Source: Deltaproteobacteria bacterium
GTDB taxonomy: Bacteria; Myxococcota_A; Polyangia; Polyangiales; Ga0077539
Direction of reading: 5' to 3'
Assembly: GCA_016218725.1 (NCBI GenBank)
Contig: JACRDB010000107.1
Location: 1-64,000, forward strand
DNA: 64,000 nucleotides
The notes under the pieces were generated by a model that did not search any database, was not told the origin of the DNA, and worked only from the letters and a program-made list of their open reading frames with translations. Shown here piece by piece: positions 1 to 8,397 of the stretch. Made by a program: the position numbers and the translations under genes. Every line of letters begins with the position of its first letter. Position 1 is the first letter of the stretch.

Positions 1-2017
1 CGCCGCCGGCCCCGAAGCCCGCGCCGCCCCCGCCGTTGCCGTAGTGGTACGCCGCCACGGGTCGACCGCCCCCGCCGGGGCCCGCGCCCGCGGTGGCCCG
101 GTCCGCGGCGTCCGGCGAGCCGTCTCCGCCGCTCGCCCCGCCCGCGCGACCGACACCCCCCGGGCGCGGCGTGCCCTCCGCGTTCCCCACGGCCCCGTCG
201 GCGCCGTTGGCGTCCACGCTCCCGTCGATCTGGCACCGACCGCTGGACACCACCACCAGCGGAGCGGTGCCCGCCACGGTCACCGTGACGCCCTCGGCCA
301 CGGTCACTCCCGTGACGTCAAAGACGCCCAGCGTCGGCCCCCCGGCCTGCGCCACGCGCCGGAACCCGATGCCCCCGACGAGCCCCTCGCCCGCGCCCCG
401 CAGGCCCGTGATCTCTCCGGTGTCCGGGTTGAGGGTCACCGAGGCGGTGACGGCCAGGGCGCTCGTGGCGGGGGCCCCCTCGCGCGCCGGGACGTTGGCC
501 CGGAGGCCCTCGACGTCCTCGTCCACGAGCCCGTCGCAGTCGTCGTCCATGCCGTTGCACGTCTCGGCCACGGCGGAGCGGCCGCAGGCCCCGCAGTTGG
601 ACGGGTCCCGCGCGAGGTTCACCTCGCAGCCGTTGCCGTGGGCCCCGTCACAGTCGGCGTACCCCGCCTCGCAGCGCACGACGGAGCATGCGCTCGCGCG
701 GCAGGACACCTCCGAGGCCCTCGGGGCCGCGCAGGAGCGCCCGCAGGCGCCGCAGTGGGTGGCGCTCGTGGCCAGGGCGGTCTCGCACCCGTCCGCGGCG
801 TCGCCGTTGCACTCCGCGAAGCCCGCCACGCACACCGCCGCGCAGGCCCCGGCGGCGCAGCCCGGCAAGGCGTTCGGCCGGGACGGGCACACGGTCCCGC
901 AGGCGCCGCAGTGGGCCACCGCCGAGCGCGTGTCCACCTCGCACCCGTTGCTGGCGTTGCGGTCGCAGTCCCCGAAGCCCTCGGCGCAGCGCCCCACGGC
1001 GCAGGCCCCGTCCGCGCAGGCCGCCGTCGCGTTGGGCGGGTCGCAGCGCCGGCCGCAGGCGCCGCAGTGGGCCACCGCGGTGCGCGTGTCCACCTCGCAG
1101 CCGTTCTCCGCCGCGCGGTCGCATTCCGCGAAGGACGCCTCACAGGCGTAGCCGCAGACGCCCGCCGCGCAGGCGGACGCGGCGTTGGCCCGCGCCGGGC
1201 ACGCGGCGCCGCAGCGCCCGCAGTGGGCCACGGCGCTCGCGGTGTTGGTCTCGCAGCCGTTGCCGGCCATCATGTCACAGTCCCCGAAGGGCGCGGTGCA
1301 CATCCCCACCGCGCACGCGCCGTTCATGCACGCGGCGACGCCGTTGGTGACCGCGCAGCGCGCGTCGCACCGACCGCAGTGGGCGGTGTTGCTCAGCGGG
1401 TCCACGCAGGCCCCGGCGCAGCAGGTCTGCCCCGTGGGGCAGGGCCTCGCCGCGGTGCACCCGACCACGCACACGTTGCCCACGCAGAGCGTCCCCGGGG
1501 GGCAGTGCTCGTCCGTGACGCAGTCCACGCAGGCGTGCCTGGGCGTGTCGCAGCGCCGCGGGAGCGCCCCCCCGTCGGCGCCCGCCGCGGCGCAGCCGCG
1601 GTCGTCCGCGCACCCGTCCGCGCAGCGGCCCGCGGCGCCGTCGCAGTAGCGCCCGGCCCCGCAGGTGTCCCTCGTGGTGAGGCAGGGCACGCACCGGCCG
1701 GTGGTGCCGTCGCACACCTCGCCCTCGGGGCGCCCGCGGCAATCGCCGTCCGCGCCGCACCGGAAGGGCGCCTCGGCGGTGTCCGTGGCAGTGTCCTGGG
1801 CGGTCTCCGGGGCGGTGTCCAGGGCGTCCATGGCGGCGTCCCGAGGCGCGTCGAGCGCAGCGTCCGGGCCCGCGTCCGGCGGTGCCGTGTCCGGCGTGGG
1901 CGTGTCCGCCGCGGTGTCCGCGGCCGGGGCATCGGGCACCGCCGAGCCCCCGTCGCCGCAACCAAGGAGCGCCGCGCACAGGGCCCCGGACCACCACCAC
2001 CGCTGGAGCTGAGTCAT
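1..2017 (-). CDS. Cys-rich repeat lipoprotein, C-terminus cut by window edge
   Basis: Reading from ATG at 2017 leftward, the frame stays open to base 1, so the C-terminal part is missing. The N-terminus MTQLQRWWW...CAALLGC is a lipoprotein signal with lipobox LLGC (Cys about residue 21). An Asp/Thr/Ala/Pro-rich stalk follows, then about seven Cys-rich modules with the signature NGCE...HCGxCG and C-P-x-x-x-x-C spacing, and then a glycine/valine-rich region resembling repetitive surface proteins near the cut edge. The module type is common in myxobacterial surface proteins of unknown function. It is probably anchored in the outer membrane and exposed. The kinase gene upstream at 3852-2146 is on the same strand, with a 128-nt gap holding a dyad. 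The start is supported by the signal peptide. Function is not known. Confidence 0.82.
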   Translation of the reverse strand, partial: MTQLQRWWWSGALCAALLGCGDGGSAVPDAPAADTAADTPTPDTAPPDAGPDAALDAPRDAAMDALDTAPETAQDTATDTAEAPFRCGADGDCRGRPEGEVCDGTTGRCVPCLTTRDTCGAGRYCDGAAGRCADGCADDRGCAAAGADGGALPRRCDTPRHACVDCVTDEHCPPGTLCVGNVCVVGCTAARPCPTGQTCCAGACVDPLSNTAHCGRCDARCAVTNGVAACMNGACAVGMCTAPFGDCDMMAGNGCETNTASAVAHCGRCGAACPARANAASACAAGVCGYACEASFAECDRAAENGCEVDTRTAVAHCGACGRRCDPPNATAACADGACAVGRCAEGFGDCDRNASNGCEVDTRSAVAHCGACGTVCPSRPNALPGCAAGACAAVCVAGFAECNGDAADGCETALATSATHCGACGRSCAAPRASEVSCRASACSVVRCEAGYADCDGAHGNGCEVNLARDPSNCGACGRSAVAETCNGMDDDCDGLVDEDVEGLRANVPAREGAPATSALAVTASVTLNPDTGEITGLRGAGEGLVGGIGFRRVAQAGGPTLGVFDVTGVTVAEGVTVTVAGTAPLVVVSSGRCQIDGSVDANGADGAVGNAEGTPRPGGVGRAGGASGGDGSPDAADRATAGAGPGGGGRPVAAYHYGNGGGGAGFGAGG

Positions 2018-2090
2018 CGCCGACCTCCGTGGACGTCTCCGTCCCTTGGGCTCAGAGCCCCGAGGATACCGCAACGGGGACCCCCGGAGC

Positions 2091-2114
2091 GGTTGTTACG
2101 GCGCGGTAACAACC
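2091..2114. promoter_or_regulatory. 9-bp perfect dyad upstream of the Cys-rich lipoprotein gene
   Basis: The arms GGTTGTTAC and GTAACAACC are perfectly complementary and are separated by six G/C bases. The site lies between the 3' end of the kinase gene and the start of the lipoprotein gene (ATG at 2017), about 75 bases upstream of that start. No T-run follows on the minus strand, so an operator is more likely than an intrinsic terminator. The arms are AT-richer than their surroundings. Confidence 0.35.
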
Positions 2115-2145
2115 TTCGAGAGGGTCGGGATTTGCAGAGGAAACC

Positions 2146-3852
2146 CTACGGCAGCTCCGACACCGTGAAGTCCCGGAAGGTGAACCGCGACAGGCCCCCG
2201 TCGCCCTTGAAGAACATCGCCACGGGACCGGTGCCCGGGTCCTGCCGGAGCGTGAAGGCGCCCACCACCTGCCCGTTCACCAGGGCGGTCACCCGGGCGC
2301 GCTCCTGGTGCACCGTGAGCAGGTTCTCCCCGGCCACGATGGACGCCCCTCGGCGCCAGCCGGTCCAGTGGTCCTCGGCCTCGTAGAGGTACCACTGGCC
2401 CTGGTCCGTCACGCCGAAGGCCCCGCCGCGGAAGTACACCTCCATCGGCCGGTGGTGGTCCGCCGTGAGCCTCCGCACCCGCACCGACAGCTCCACCCTG
2501 GACCCCACCCGACGGCGTAGCTGGTAGTGCCCGATGGAGCCCCCCGGCGCGCCGTCCGAGGTCGCCTCCCACACCCCGCACGGGTCCCCTCGGGCCAGCG
2601 TGCCGCGGAGCACCTCCCAGGTGGCGTTCACGGGCTCCGCGCAGGCGTCCGGCGCGGCGTCCGGCGCGGCGTCCGTCGTGGCCTCCACCGTCGCGCCCGC
2701 GCGCGTACGCGAGGCCCCCGCCACGCACACCAGGCCGAGGAGCAGCAGCGCGGGCACCGCCACCGCGGCCACCACCAGCGTGTGACGCCGCGGCGTCCGC
2801 GCCGCGGGAGCCGCGCCCGCCCCCGAGGGCGGAGCGTTCGTCCATGCCACGGTCCCCGCCGGGGCGCCCCAGGGGCCCGACGGAGGCGCCGCGGGCGCCC
2901 CCCAGGGCGTCACCGTGGGCGCCGAGGCCAGCCCGGGAGGCGCCGTGGCCAGCATCGTCGGCGCCGTGGCCAGCGCGCCCGAGGCGGCGCCCGCGCCCCA
3001 GGCCGCGCGCAGCGCCGCGCGCAGCGCCCCGGCGTCTAGAAAGCGCGCCTGGGGCGTCGCTTGCAGGGCCCGGCCGAGCACCTCGCCGAGCGCGGGAGGG
3101 AGCTCGGGCCTGCGCGCGAGGAGGGCGCCCCGGGGGTCCACCCCCTGGAGCGCGAGCACCCACCAGGGCTGGTCGCCGGGGCCGATGGGGTCCAGCGTCA
3201 GGAGCTCCCAGAGAACCACCCCGAGCGAGAACACATCGCTCCAGGGACCCACCTCCGCGGCGCGGCCGGAGCCCTGCTCGGGGGGCATGTACACCACGGT
3301 CCCGAGGCGGTCGCCGGTGAGGGTCACGCTGCGCGCCCCGAGCTGCGCAACGCCGAAGTCCAGCACCTTCACCTGCTGGCCCCCGGCCCCGTCGTCTCGC
3401 AGGAGCACGTTCTCGGGCTTCAGGTCCCGGTGCACCACCGGCCCCGGGACGCGCACCGCGTGGGCCGCGGCCACGCCCTCGCACACCTGGTCCAGGAGCG
3501 CCTGCACCGCGGCCACGGGCGGGGACCTCCGCGCCTCGCGGTGGGGCTCCAGCCAGCGCCCGAGGGTCACCCCCTCCAGGTGCTCCAGCACCAGGTAGTG
3601 GCGCCCCTCCCACAGGCCCCGGTCCAGGACGGCCACGACCCTCGGGCTCTGCACCGCGGCCAGGGCGTCGGCCTCGCGGGTGAAGCGCTGGAGCACGTCG
3701 GGGTTGTCCAGGAACTCCGCCTTGAGGAACTTCACCGCCACGGTGCGCCCCGCGAGGCGCAGGTCCCTCGCCCGCCAGACGGCCCCGAAGGTGCCCTCCC
3801 CGAGCGGGAGCTCCAGCTCGTAGCGGTCCCCGACCAGCGCCCTGGGTCGCAT
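2146..3852 (-). CDS. Transmembrane Ser/Thr protein kinase with C-terminal extracytoplasmic domain
   Basis: A 568-aa Hanks-type kinase. The glycine loop GEGTFG is at 18-23, the ATP-binding Lys at 41 (AVKF), the catalytic loop HRDLKPEN at 141-148 and DFG at 165-167, with a P-P-E motif in the activation segment. All key residues are intact, so it should be active. A Pro/Ala-rich linker (about 285-350) leads to one membrane helix (about 358-379). The C-terminal 170 residues, outside the membrane, have a beta-rich pattern (YYLYEAEDHW, VAMFFKGDGG) like concanavalin-type or glycan-sensing folds, which suggests a ligand-sensing tail. It is divergent from the large kinase gene to the right. The start ATG at 3852 gives MRPRALVGDRY, which places the kinase domain immediately at the N-terminus. 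The ligand and targets are unknown. Confidence 0.9.
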   Translation of the reverse strand: MRPRALVGDRYELELPLGEGTFGAVWRARDLRLAGRTVAVKFLKAEFLDNPDVLQRFTREADALAAVQSPRVVAVLDRGLWEGRHYLVLEHLEGVTLGRWLEPHREARRSPPVAAVQALLDQVCEGVAAAHAVRVPGPVVHRDLKPENVLLRDDGAGGQQVKVLDFGVAQLGARSVTLTGDRLGTVVYMPPEQGSGRAAEVGPWSDVFSLGVVLWELLTLDPIGPGDQPWWVLALQGVDPRGALLARRPELPPALGEVLGRALQATPQARFLDAGALRAALRAAWGAGAASGALATAPTMLATAPPGLASAPTVTPWGAPAAPPSGPWGAPAGTVAWTNAPPSGAGAAPAARTPRRHTLVVAAVAVPALLLLGLVCVAGASRTRAGATVEATTDAAPDAAPDACAEPVNATWEVLRGTLARGDPCGVWEATSDGAPGGSIGHYQLRRRVGSRVELSVRVRRLTADHHRPMEVYFRGGAFGVTDQGQWYLYEAEDHWTGWRRGASIVAGENLLTVHQERARVTALVNGQVVGAFTLRQDPGTGPVAMFFKGDGGLSRFTFRDFTVSELP

Positions 3853-3907
3853 CCCCCGGAGTCTGTGTACACCTCAATGGGGCGCGTCAAGGCGCTACCC
3901 GATGCCG

Positions 3908-3957
3908 TTGACAACGCCAGGGCCCTGGTGGGTCAATGCCCGAGGGATGCGCCCGCA
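3908..3957 (+). promoter_or_regulatory. Possible -35 box and RBS deciding the start of the large kinase gene
   Basis: TTGACA occurs at 3908-3913, and GAGGGA at 3942-3947 lies 10 bases before a GTG at 3958. No convincing -10 hexamer is seen at the right spacing, so the promoter call is weak. The RBS is the reason for preferring GTG 3958 over the in-frame ATG at 3877, which has no Shine-Dalgarno sequence. Confidence 0.25.
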
Positions 3958-6900
3958 GTGATTCTGGACCCGGTGCTGGTACCCGGCGACGTCGTGGGGG
4001 GACGCTTCGAGGTCCGCCACCGCGCGGCCGCGGGCGGCATGGCCACGGTGTACCGCGCCCGGGACCGGTCGTCCGGGCGCCCGGTGGCCCTCAAGGTGGT
4101 GCTCGACCGCACCGCCGAGCTCGACGCCAGGCTCGACCGCGAGGCCCGCGCCCTGGCGGCCATTTCCCACCCCGCGGTGGTCCCCGTGCTGGGCCACGGG
4201 CGCGAGCCCTCCGTCGGAGCGTGGCTCGCCATGCCCTGGCTCCACGGCGAGGACCTCGGCCAGCGCCTCGCCCGCGGGCCCCTCTCGCCCGACGACGCCA
4301 CCCGGCTCCTGGTGCGCGTCGCCGAGGCCCTCGACGTGGCCCACCGGGCGGGGGTGCTGCACCGGGACCTGAAGCCCTCGAACCTGTTCCTCGTGGAGGG
4401 CGAGATCGACCGCGCCGTGGTGATTGACTTTGGCCTCGCCCGGATCGCCGGGACCAGCGCCGTCACCCGCGTGGGCACCCTCCTCGGGACCCCGGGCTAC
4501 TGGGCCCCGGAGCAGGCCCGGGGGGAGCCCGCGGACCCCAGGACCGACCTCTTCGCCCTCGGGTGCGTGTTCCATGAGTGCCTCACCGGGCGCCCGGCCT
4601 TCGTCGCCGAGCACGTCATGGCCCTCCTGGCCAAGGTGCTCTTCGAAGACGTGCCCCCGCCCGGGACGCTCCGCCCGGGCCTCGCCCCGGAGCTCGACGC
4701 GCTCGCACTCAAGCTCGTGGCCCGCGACGCCTCGGAGCGCTTCCAGGACGCCCCCGCGGTGCTGCGCGCCGTGGAGTCCCTCGGGGCCGCGAGGCCCTCG
4801 GCGGCGCCCGCGGCCCCCTCGGCCACGCTCACCGCCAGCGAGCAGCGGGTGCTCTCCGTGCTCCTCCTGGGCGGCGCCCTCGCGGCCCCGGCGCTCCCGC
4901 TGGAGGGCGCCCTTCGCGCCGCCGCGAAGCGCTTCGGAGGCCGCTCCGAGCGCCTCGCCGACGGCACCGCCGTGGTGACCTTCAGCCCCTCCGCCGGAGA
5001 GCGCGCCCAGGACCTGGCCGCCCGCGCCGCCCGCTGCGCCCTGGAGCTCCGCAGGCTCGTGCCCTCGGGCCCCATGGCCCTGGCCACCGGGCGAGGCCAG
5101 CTCGCCGGGCAGCTCCCCCTCGGGGAGGTCATCGACCGCGCCGCGGCCTCCGTCGCCCGCTCGCCCTCCGCGCCGCCAGCGCCCGCCCGCGTGGGCTCCC
5201 TCCCGGGTGTCGGCCTCGATGAGCCCACCGCCAGCCTCCTGGACGACCGCTTCGAGGTGGACACGGGCCCCGCGGGCCCCGAGCTGCGCCGCGAGCGCGA
5301 GGCCTGGGACTCCCCAAGGACCGTCCTCGGAAAGGTCCTCCCCTGCCTCGGCCGCGACGATGAGCTCACGCTACTTGACAATTACCTGAAAATGTGCATC
5401 TCCCAGCGTCGGGCGCGGGTGGTGCTGCTCACGGGGCCCTCGGGGGTGGGCAAGAGCCGTGTCCGTCAGGAGTTCCTGAGGGCCGTCGGGGACCGGGCGG
5501 AGGTGCTCTTCGGCCGCGGGGAGCCGTGGCTGCGGGACGCCGCCTTCGGGCTCCTGGGCGCGGTGCTCCTGCGGACCGCGGGGGTGGGGCCGAGGGACCC
5601 GCTGGTGGTGCGACGGCAGAAGCTCCGCGCCAGGCTCGGGCGGCACCTCCCTCCCGAGGAGCTCCCGCGGGTGGCGGACTTCCTCGGGGAGCTAAGCGGG
5701 GTGCCCTTCCCGGACGAGGGTCGCCCGGCGCTCCAGGCGGCCCGCGGGAACCCGGTGCTCCTCGGCGACCAGGCGCGCAGGGCCTTCGGGGACCTCGCCG
5801 CGGCGGAGCTCTCGGCGCGCCCCTGGGTGCTGGTGCTGGAGGACCTGCACCACGCCGACCACGCCTCGCTGGCGCTCCTGGAGGCGACGCTGCCGCACCT
5901 CTCCGGGCGCCCTCTCCTGGTCCTTGGCGTCGCCCGCTCGGCGGCGGAGGTGCCGGGGGTGTTCCAGGGCCCTGCGGTGGAGCGGGTATCCCTCGCGGGC
6001 GCTCCCCGCCCGGCGGCGCTGCGCCTGGCGAGGCTGTGCCTGCCCGCGGCCAGCACCGAGGCCCTCGGGGCCCTGGTGACCCGCGCCGACGGGAACATGT
6101 TCTACCTGGAGGCGCTCCTGCGCGCGGCCCACGCGGGGCGCCTGGACCCGGAGCCCCCGGCGGCGCTGGCGATCGTGCAGACGGAGCTGGAGTCCCTGGA
6201 CCCGGAGGCCCGACGGGTCCTGCGGGCCGGGGCGGTCTTCGGCACGAGCTTCGAGCGCGCCGGGGTGGACGCCCTCCTCGGGCGCGGCGCCTCCGAGGGG
6301 GCCTTCGGCCGCGCGCTGGAGGCCCTGGTGAGCGCGGAGCTCTTGAGCCCCGCGGGCGAGGGCTACGCCTTCCGACACGCGCTGGTGCGGGAGGCCGCGT
6401 ACGCCTCGCTGACGGACGACGACCGGGCCCTCGGGCACCGCCTCGCGGGGCGCTTCCTGGAGGACTCCGGCCGCGGGCGCCCCGCGGAGCTCGGCGAGCA
6501 CCTTTTCCGCGGCGGCGACGCCGAGCGGGCCCAGGGCTGGTTCCACCTGGCCGCCGTGGACGCTCTGCGGGGCAATCACTTCGCGGGCGTGGCCTCGTGC
6601 GCGGAGCGCGCCGAGCGCTGCGGCGCCGTCGGCGAGGCCCTGGGGCGCCTTCGGAGGCTCCAGGCCGAGGCCTCCCGCTGGGGGGGCATGGCCGCCGAGG
6701 CCCTGAGGCTCGGCCTGGAGGCCCTGGGCCTCCTGGCGCCGGGCACGGACCCTTGGTTCGAAGCGGCGGGCGAGGTGGCCGTGGCGGCCGGTCACCGCGC
6801 GGAGGTGGCCACGCTGGAGACCGTGGCCAGAGCGCTCCTGGCGGCCCCCGGGGCGATCACCACGGCGCGGGTGGTGGCCACCACGCGCGCGGCGGTGAGG

Positions 6901-7824
6901 CTGCTCTTCACGGGCCGCATCGCCCTGGCCGCGGAGCTCCTCGGGGCGCTCGCGGGCGTGAGCCCCGAGGGGCCCGTCCTGGACCCTCGCGCGCTCTGGG
7001 ACCACCTGGCCCGGGCCCACGCGAGGCTCCTGGAGGTGGTCCCCGGCGAGCCCCTGGCGGAGGCCTGGCTGCGCCTCGGGTGGGCCCTCGGAGCCCTGCG
7101 GGCGGGGGACCTCGGGGGCTGCGCCGAGGAGGGCGAGCGGTCGGCCCGGTGCTTCGAGGCCGCGGGGGACTGGCGCAACGCGATCCTGGCGAGGGTGAAC
7201 GTGGGCCACGCCTTCAACGAGCTCGGGGCCTTCGACCGCGCGGTGGAGACGCTCGACGCGGCGCTGGAGGCCGCCCGGAGGGTGGGGGTCCCGCACCTGG
7301 TGGCCACCTCCCAGCACAACCTCGGCTGGGCCCTGGCGGGCGTTGGGCGCTGGCGCGAGGCCGCCCGGGTGGAGAGCGCCGCGGTGGAGGCCCTCTGGGC
7401 CCACGGAGACCGCCGGTTGGAGCTGGTGTCCCGGAGCTACCTCGCGCGGATACAGCTCGGCCTCGGGGACCTCTCCGGGGCCGAGCGCGAGGCCCTCGCG
7501 GCGCTGGAGGGCAGCGAGAAGGCGCCCGCCACGCGGCCCCACGTACTGGCCTCCCTCGCGGCGGTGCGCCTGGCCGAGGGGAGGCTCAAGGAGGCCCTGG
7601 AGGCAGCCCGCGAGGCCGCCGGGCTCCTGGACGCCTCCGGGGGCATGGAGGGCGACGAGGCCCTGGTGCGGCGCACCCTCGGGGAGGTGCTGGCGGCGCG
7701 CGGGGACCGGGAGGGCCTGCGGGCCGTGGGGCGCTGGTTCGAGGCGCGCTCGGAGGCCCTGAGGGACCCGTCGTGGCGCGCGGCATTCCTGTCCAGGGCG
7801 CCTCCGGGCGCGCTCGAAGCGTGA
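3958..7824 (+). CDS. Kinase / cyclase-like / AAA-ATPase / TPR multidomain regulator (PknK-like)
   Basis: About 1288 aa. It starts with a Hanks kinase domain: AAGGMA glycine loop, HRDLKPSN from residue 135, DFG at about 157-159 and a PEQ activation segment. A region around 290-440 matches the outline of a class III nucleotide cyclase domain (GGRSERLADGTAVVTF, later ATGRGQL and GEVIDRAA) but lacks clear catalytic Asp residues, so it is probably degenerate. Next comes an AAA_16-type ATPase with Walker A GPSGVGKS (493-500) and a hydrophobic Walker B (WVLVLEDLHHAD). The C-terminal half is TPR-like helical repeats. This order is known in large bacterial signalling ATPases and in PknK. It presumably integrates phosphorylation with protein-protein contacts in the cytoplasm. 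GTG 3958 is chosen because of its RBS; ATG 3877 would add 27 residues. Confidence 0.9.
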   Translation: MILDPVLVPGDVVGGRFEVRHRAAAGGMATVYRARDRSSGRPVALKVVLDRTAELDARLDREARALAAISHPAVVPVLGHGREPSVGAWLAMPWLHGEDLGQRLARGPLSPDDATRLLVRVAEALDVAHRAGVLHRDLKPSNLFLVEGEIDRAVVIDFGLARIAGTSAVTRVGTLLGTPGYWAPEQARGEPADPRTDLFALGCVFHECLTGRPAFVAEHVMALLAKVLFEDVPPPGTLRPGLAPELDALALKLVARDASERFQDAPAVLRAVESLGAARPSAAPAAPSATLTASEQRVLSVLLLGGALAAPALPLEGALRAAAKRFGGRSERLADGTAVVTFSPSAGERAQDLAARAARCALELRRLVPSGPMALATGRGQLAGQLPLGEVIDRAAASVARSPSAPPAPARVGSLPGVGLDEPTASLLDDRFEVDTGPAGPELRREREAWDSPRTVLGKVLPCLGRDDELTLLDNYLKMCISQRRARVVLLTGPSGVGKSRVRQEFLRAVGDRAEVLFGRGEPWLRDAAFGLLGAVLLRTAGVGPRDPLVVRRQKLRARLGRHLPPEELPRVADFLGELSGVPFPDEGRPALQAARGNPVLLGDQARRAFGDLAAAELSARPWVLVLEDLHHADHASLALLEATLPHLSGRPLLVLGVARSAAEVPGVFQGPAVERVSLAGAPRPAALRLARLCLPAASTEALGALVTRADGNMFYLEALLRAAHAGRLDPEPPAALAIVQTELESLDPEARRVLRAGAVFGTSFERAGVDALLGRGASEGAFGRALEALVSAELLSPAGEGYAFRHALVREAAYASLTDDDRALGHRLAGRFLEDSGRGRPAELGEHLFRGGDAERAQGWFHLAAVDALRGNHFAGVASCAERAERCGAVGEALGRLRRLQAEASRWGGMAAEALRLGLEALGLLAPGTDPWFEAAGEVAVAAGHRAEVATLETVARALLAAPGAITTARVVATTRAAVRLLFTGRIALAAELLGALAGVSPEGPVLDPRALWDHLARAHARLLEVVPGEPLAEAWLRLGWALGALRAGDLGGCAEEGERSARCFEAAGDWRNAILARVNVGHAFNELGAFDRAVETLDAALEAARRVGVPHLVATSQHNLGWALAGVGRWREAARVESAAVEALWAHGDRRLELVSRSYLARIQLGLGDLSGAEREALAALEGSEKAPATRPHVLASLAAVRLAEGRLKEALEAAREAAGLLDASGGMEGDEALVRRTLGEVLAARGDREGLRAVGRWFEARSEALRDPSWRAAFLSRAPPGALEA

Positions 7825-7827
7825 ACG

Positions 7828-8397
7828 ATGGGTATATTCAATGGACAGTCTATTGTAGTTTATGGACTCATGACGATGTCCGTACAGGGCTGCTCGCTGG
7901 GCGCGGCGCTCCACGGCGGTGCGCTGATGACGGCGCCCGGGGCGGGCCTCGGGGCCTCCGGAGCGGCGGAGTTCGGGGCCCTGGCGCACGTCCCGAGGGA
8001 CCTGGCGGTGGGCTTCGCCTCCCGCGTGCAGTTCCTCCGGACGCCCGCGGGGGGGGACCTCTTTCTACTACGTACGGCGCTGGTCCTGGGTTACGCGAGG
8101 CTGCCGACGCCCACCGGAGGTCCCCTGGGCGCCGAGGTCCTCGCGCGGGTGGAGTGCGAGAGCACGGAGACGGGCTTCGGGTTCCTGCCGGGGCTCTCGG
8201 TGGCGCTGCCGGTGCGGCTCCTGCGCCGGGCCGCGCCGGGGGAGGGCGCGAGCCTCGTGGGGGCGTGGTGGGCGCTGGTGCCCGCGGCGCAGGTGAGCGT
8301 GCCGGTGGCGCCCTCGGGGCTCCTGGCGGCGCGGGGCGTGGAGCTGTCGGTCTCCGTGGGGCTGAGGCTCCACCTCACCACGGCGCTGTGGCCGTGA
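7828..8397 (+). CDS. Hypothetical exported protein
   Basis: 189 aa, unrecognised. It begins three bases after the stop of the large kinase gene and overlaps the next gene by four bases (GTGA), so it is probably co-transcribed with both. The N-terminus has a hydrophobic stretch with Cys (MSVQGCSLGAAL), and an internal ATG at 7870 could be the true start of a signal peptide. The rest alternates hydrophobic and polar residues with paired aromatics and Arg (SRVQFLRT, VALPVRLLRR) and ends in VSVGLRLHLTTALWP, which suggests outer-membrane beta-strands. That is inference from pattern only. The first bases, around 7828-7870, are clearly AT-richer than the surroundings, which fits either an untranslated leader or a late start. 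Confidence 0.6.
   Translation: MGIFNGQSIVVYGLMTMSVQGCSLGAALHGGALMTAPGAGLGASGAAEFGALAHVPRDLAVGFASRVQFLRTPAGGDLFLLRTALVLGYARLPTPTGGPLGAEVLARVECESTETGFGFLPGLSVALPVRLLRRAAPGEGASLVGAWWALVPAAQVSVPVAPSGLLAARGVELSVSVGLRLHLTTALWP

Noticed and set aside
5394..8393. Long plus-strand frame continuing upstream of the ceramidase gene
   Set aside because: The upstream part overlaps the kinase/ATPase gene in another frame and is a low-complexity Gly/Arg/Pro translation. Only the part from 8394 has family motifs.
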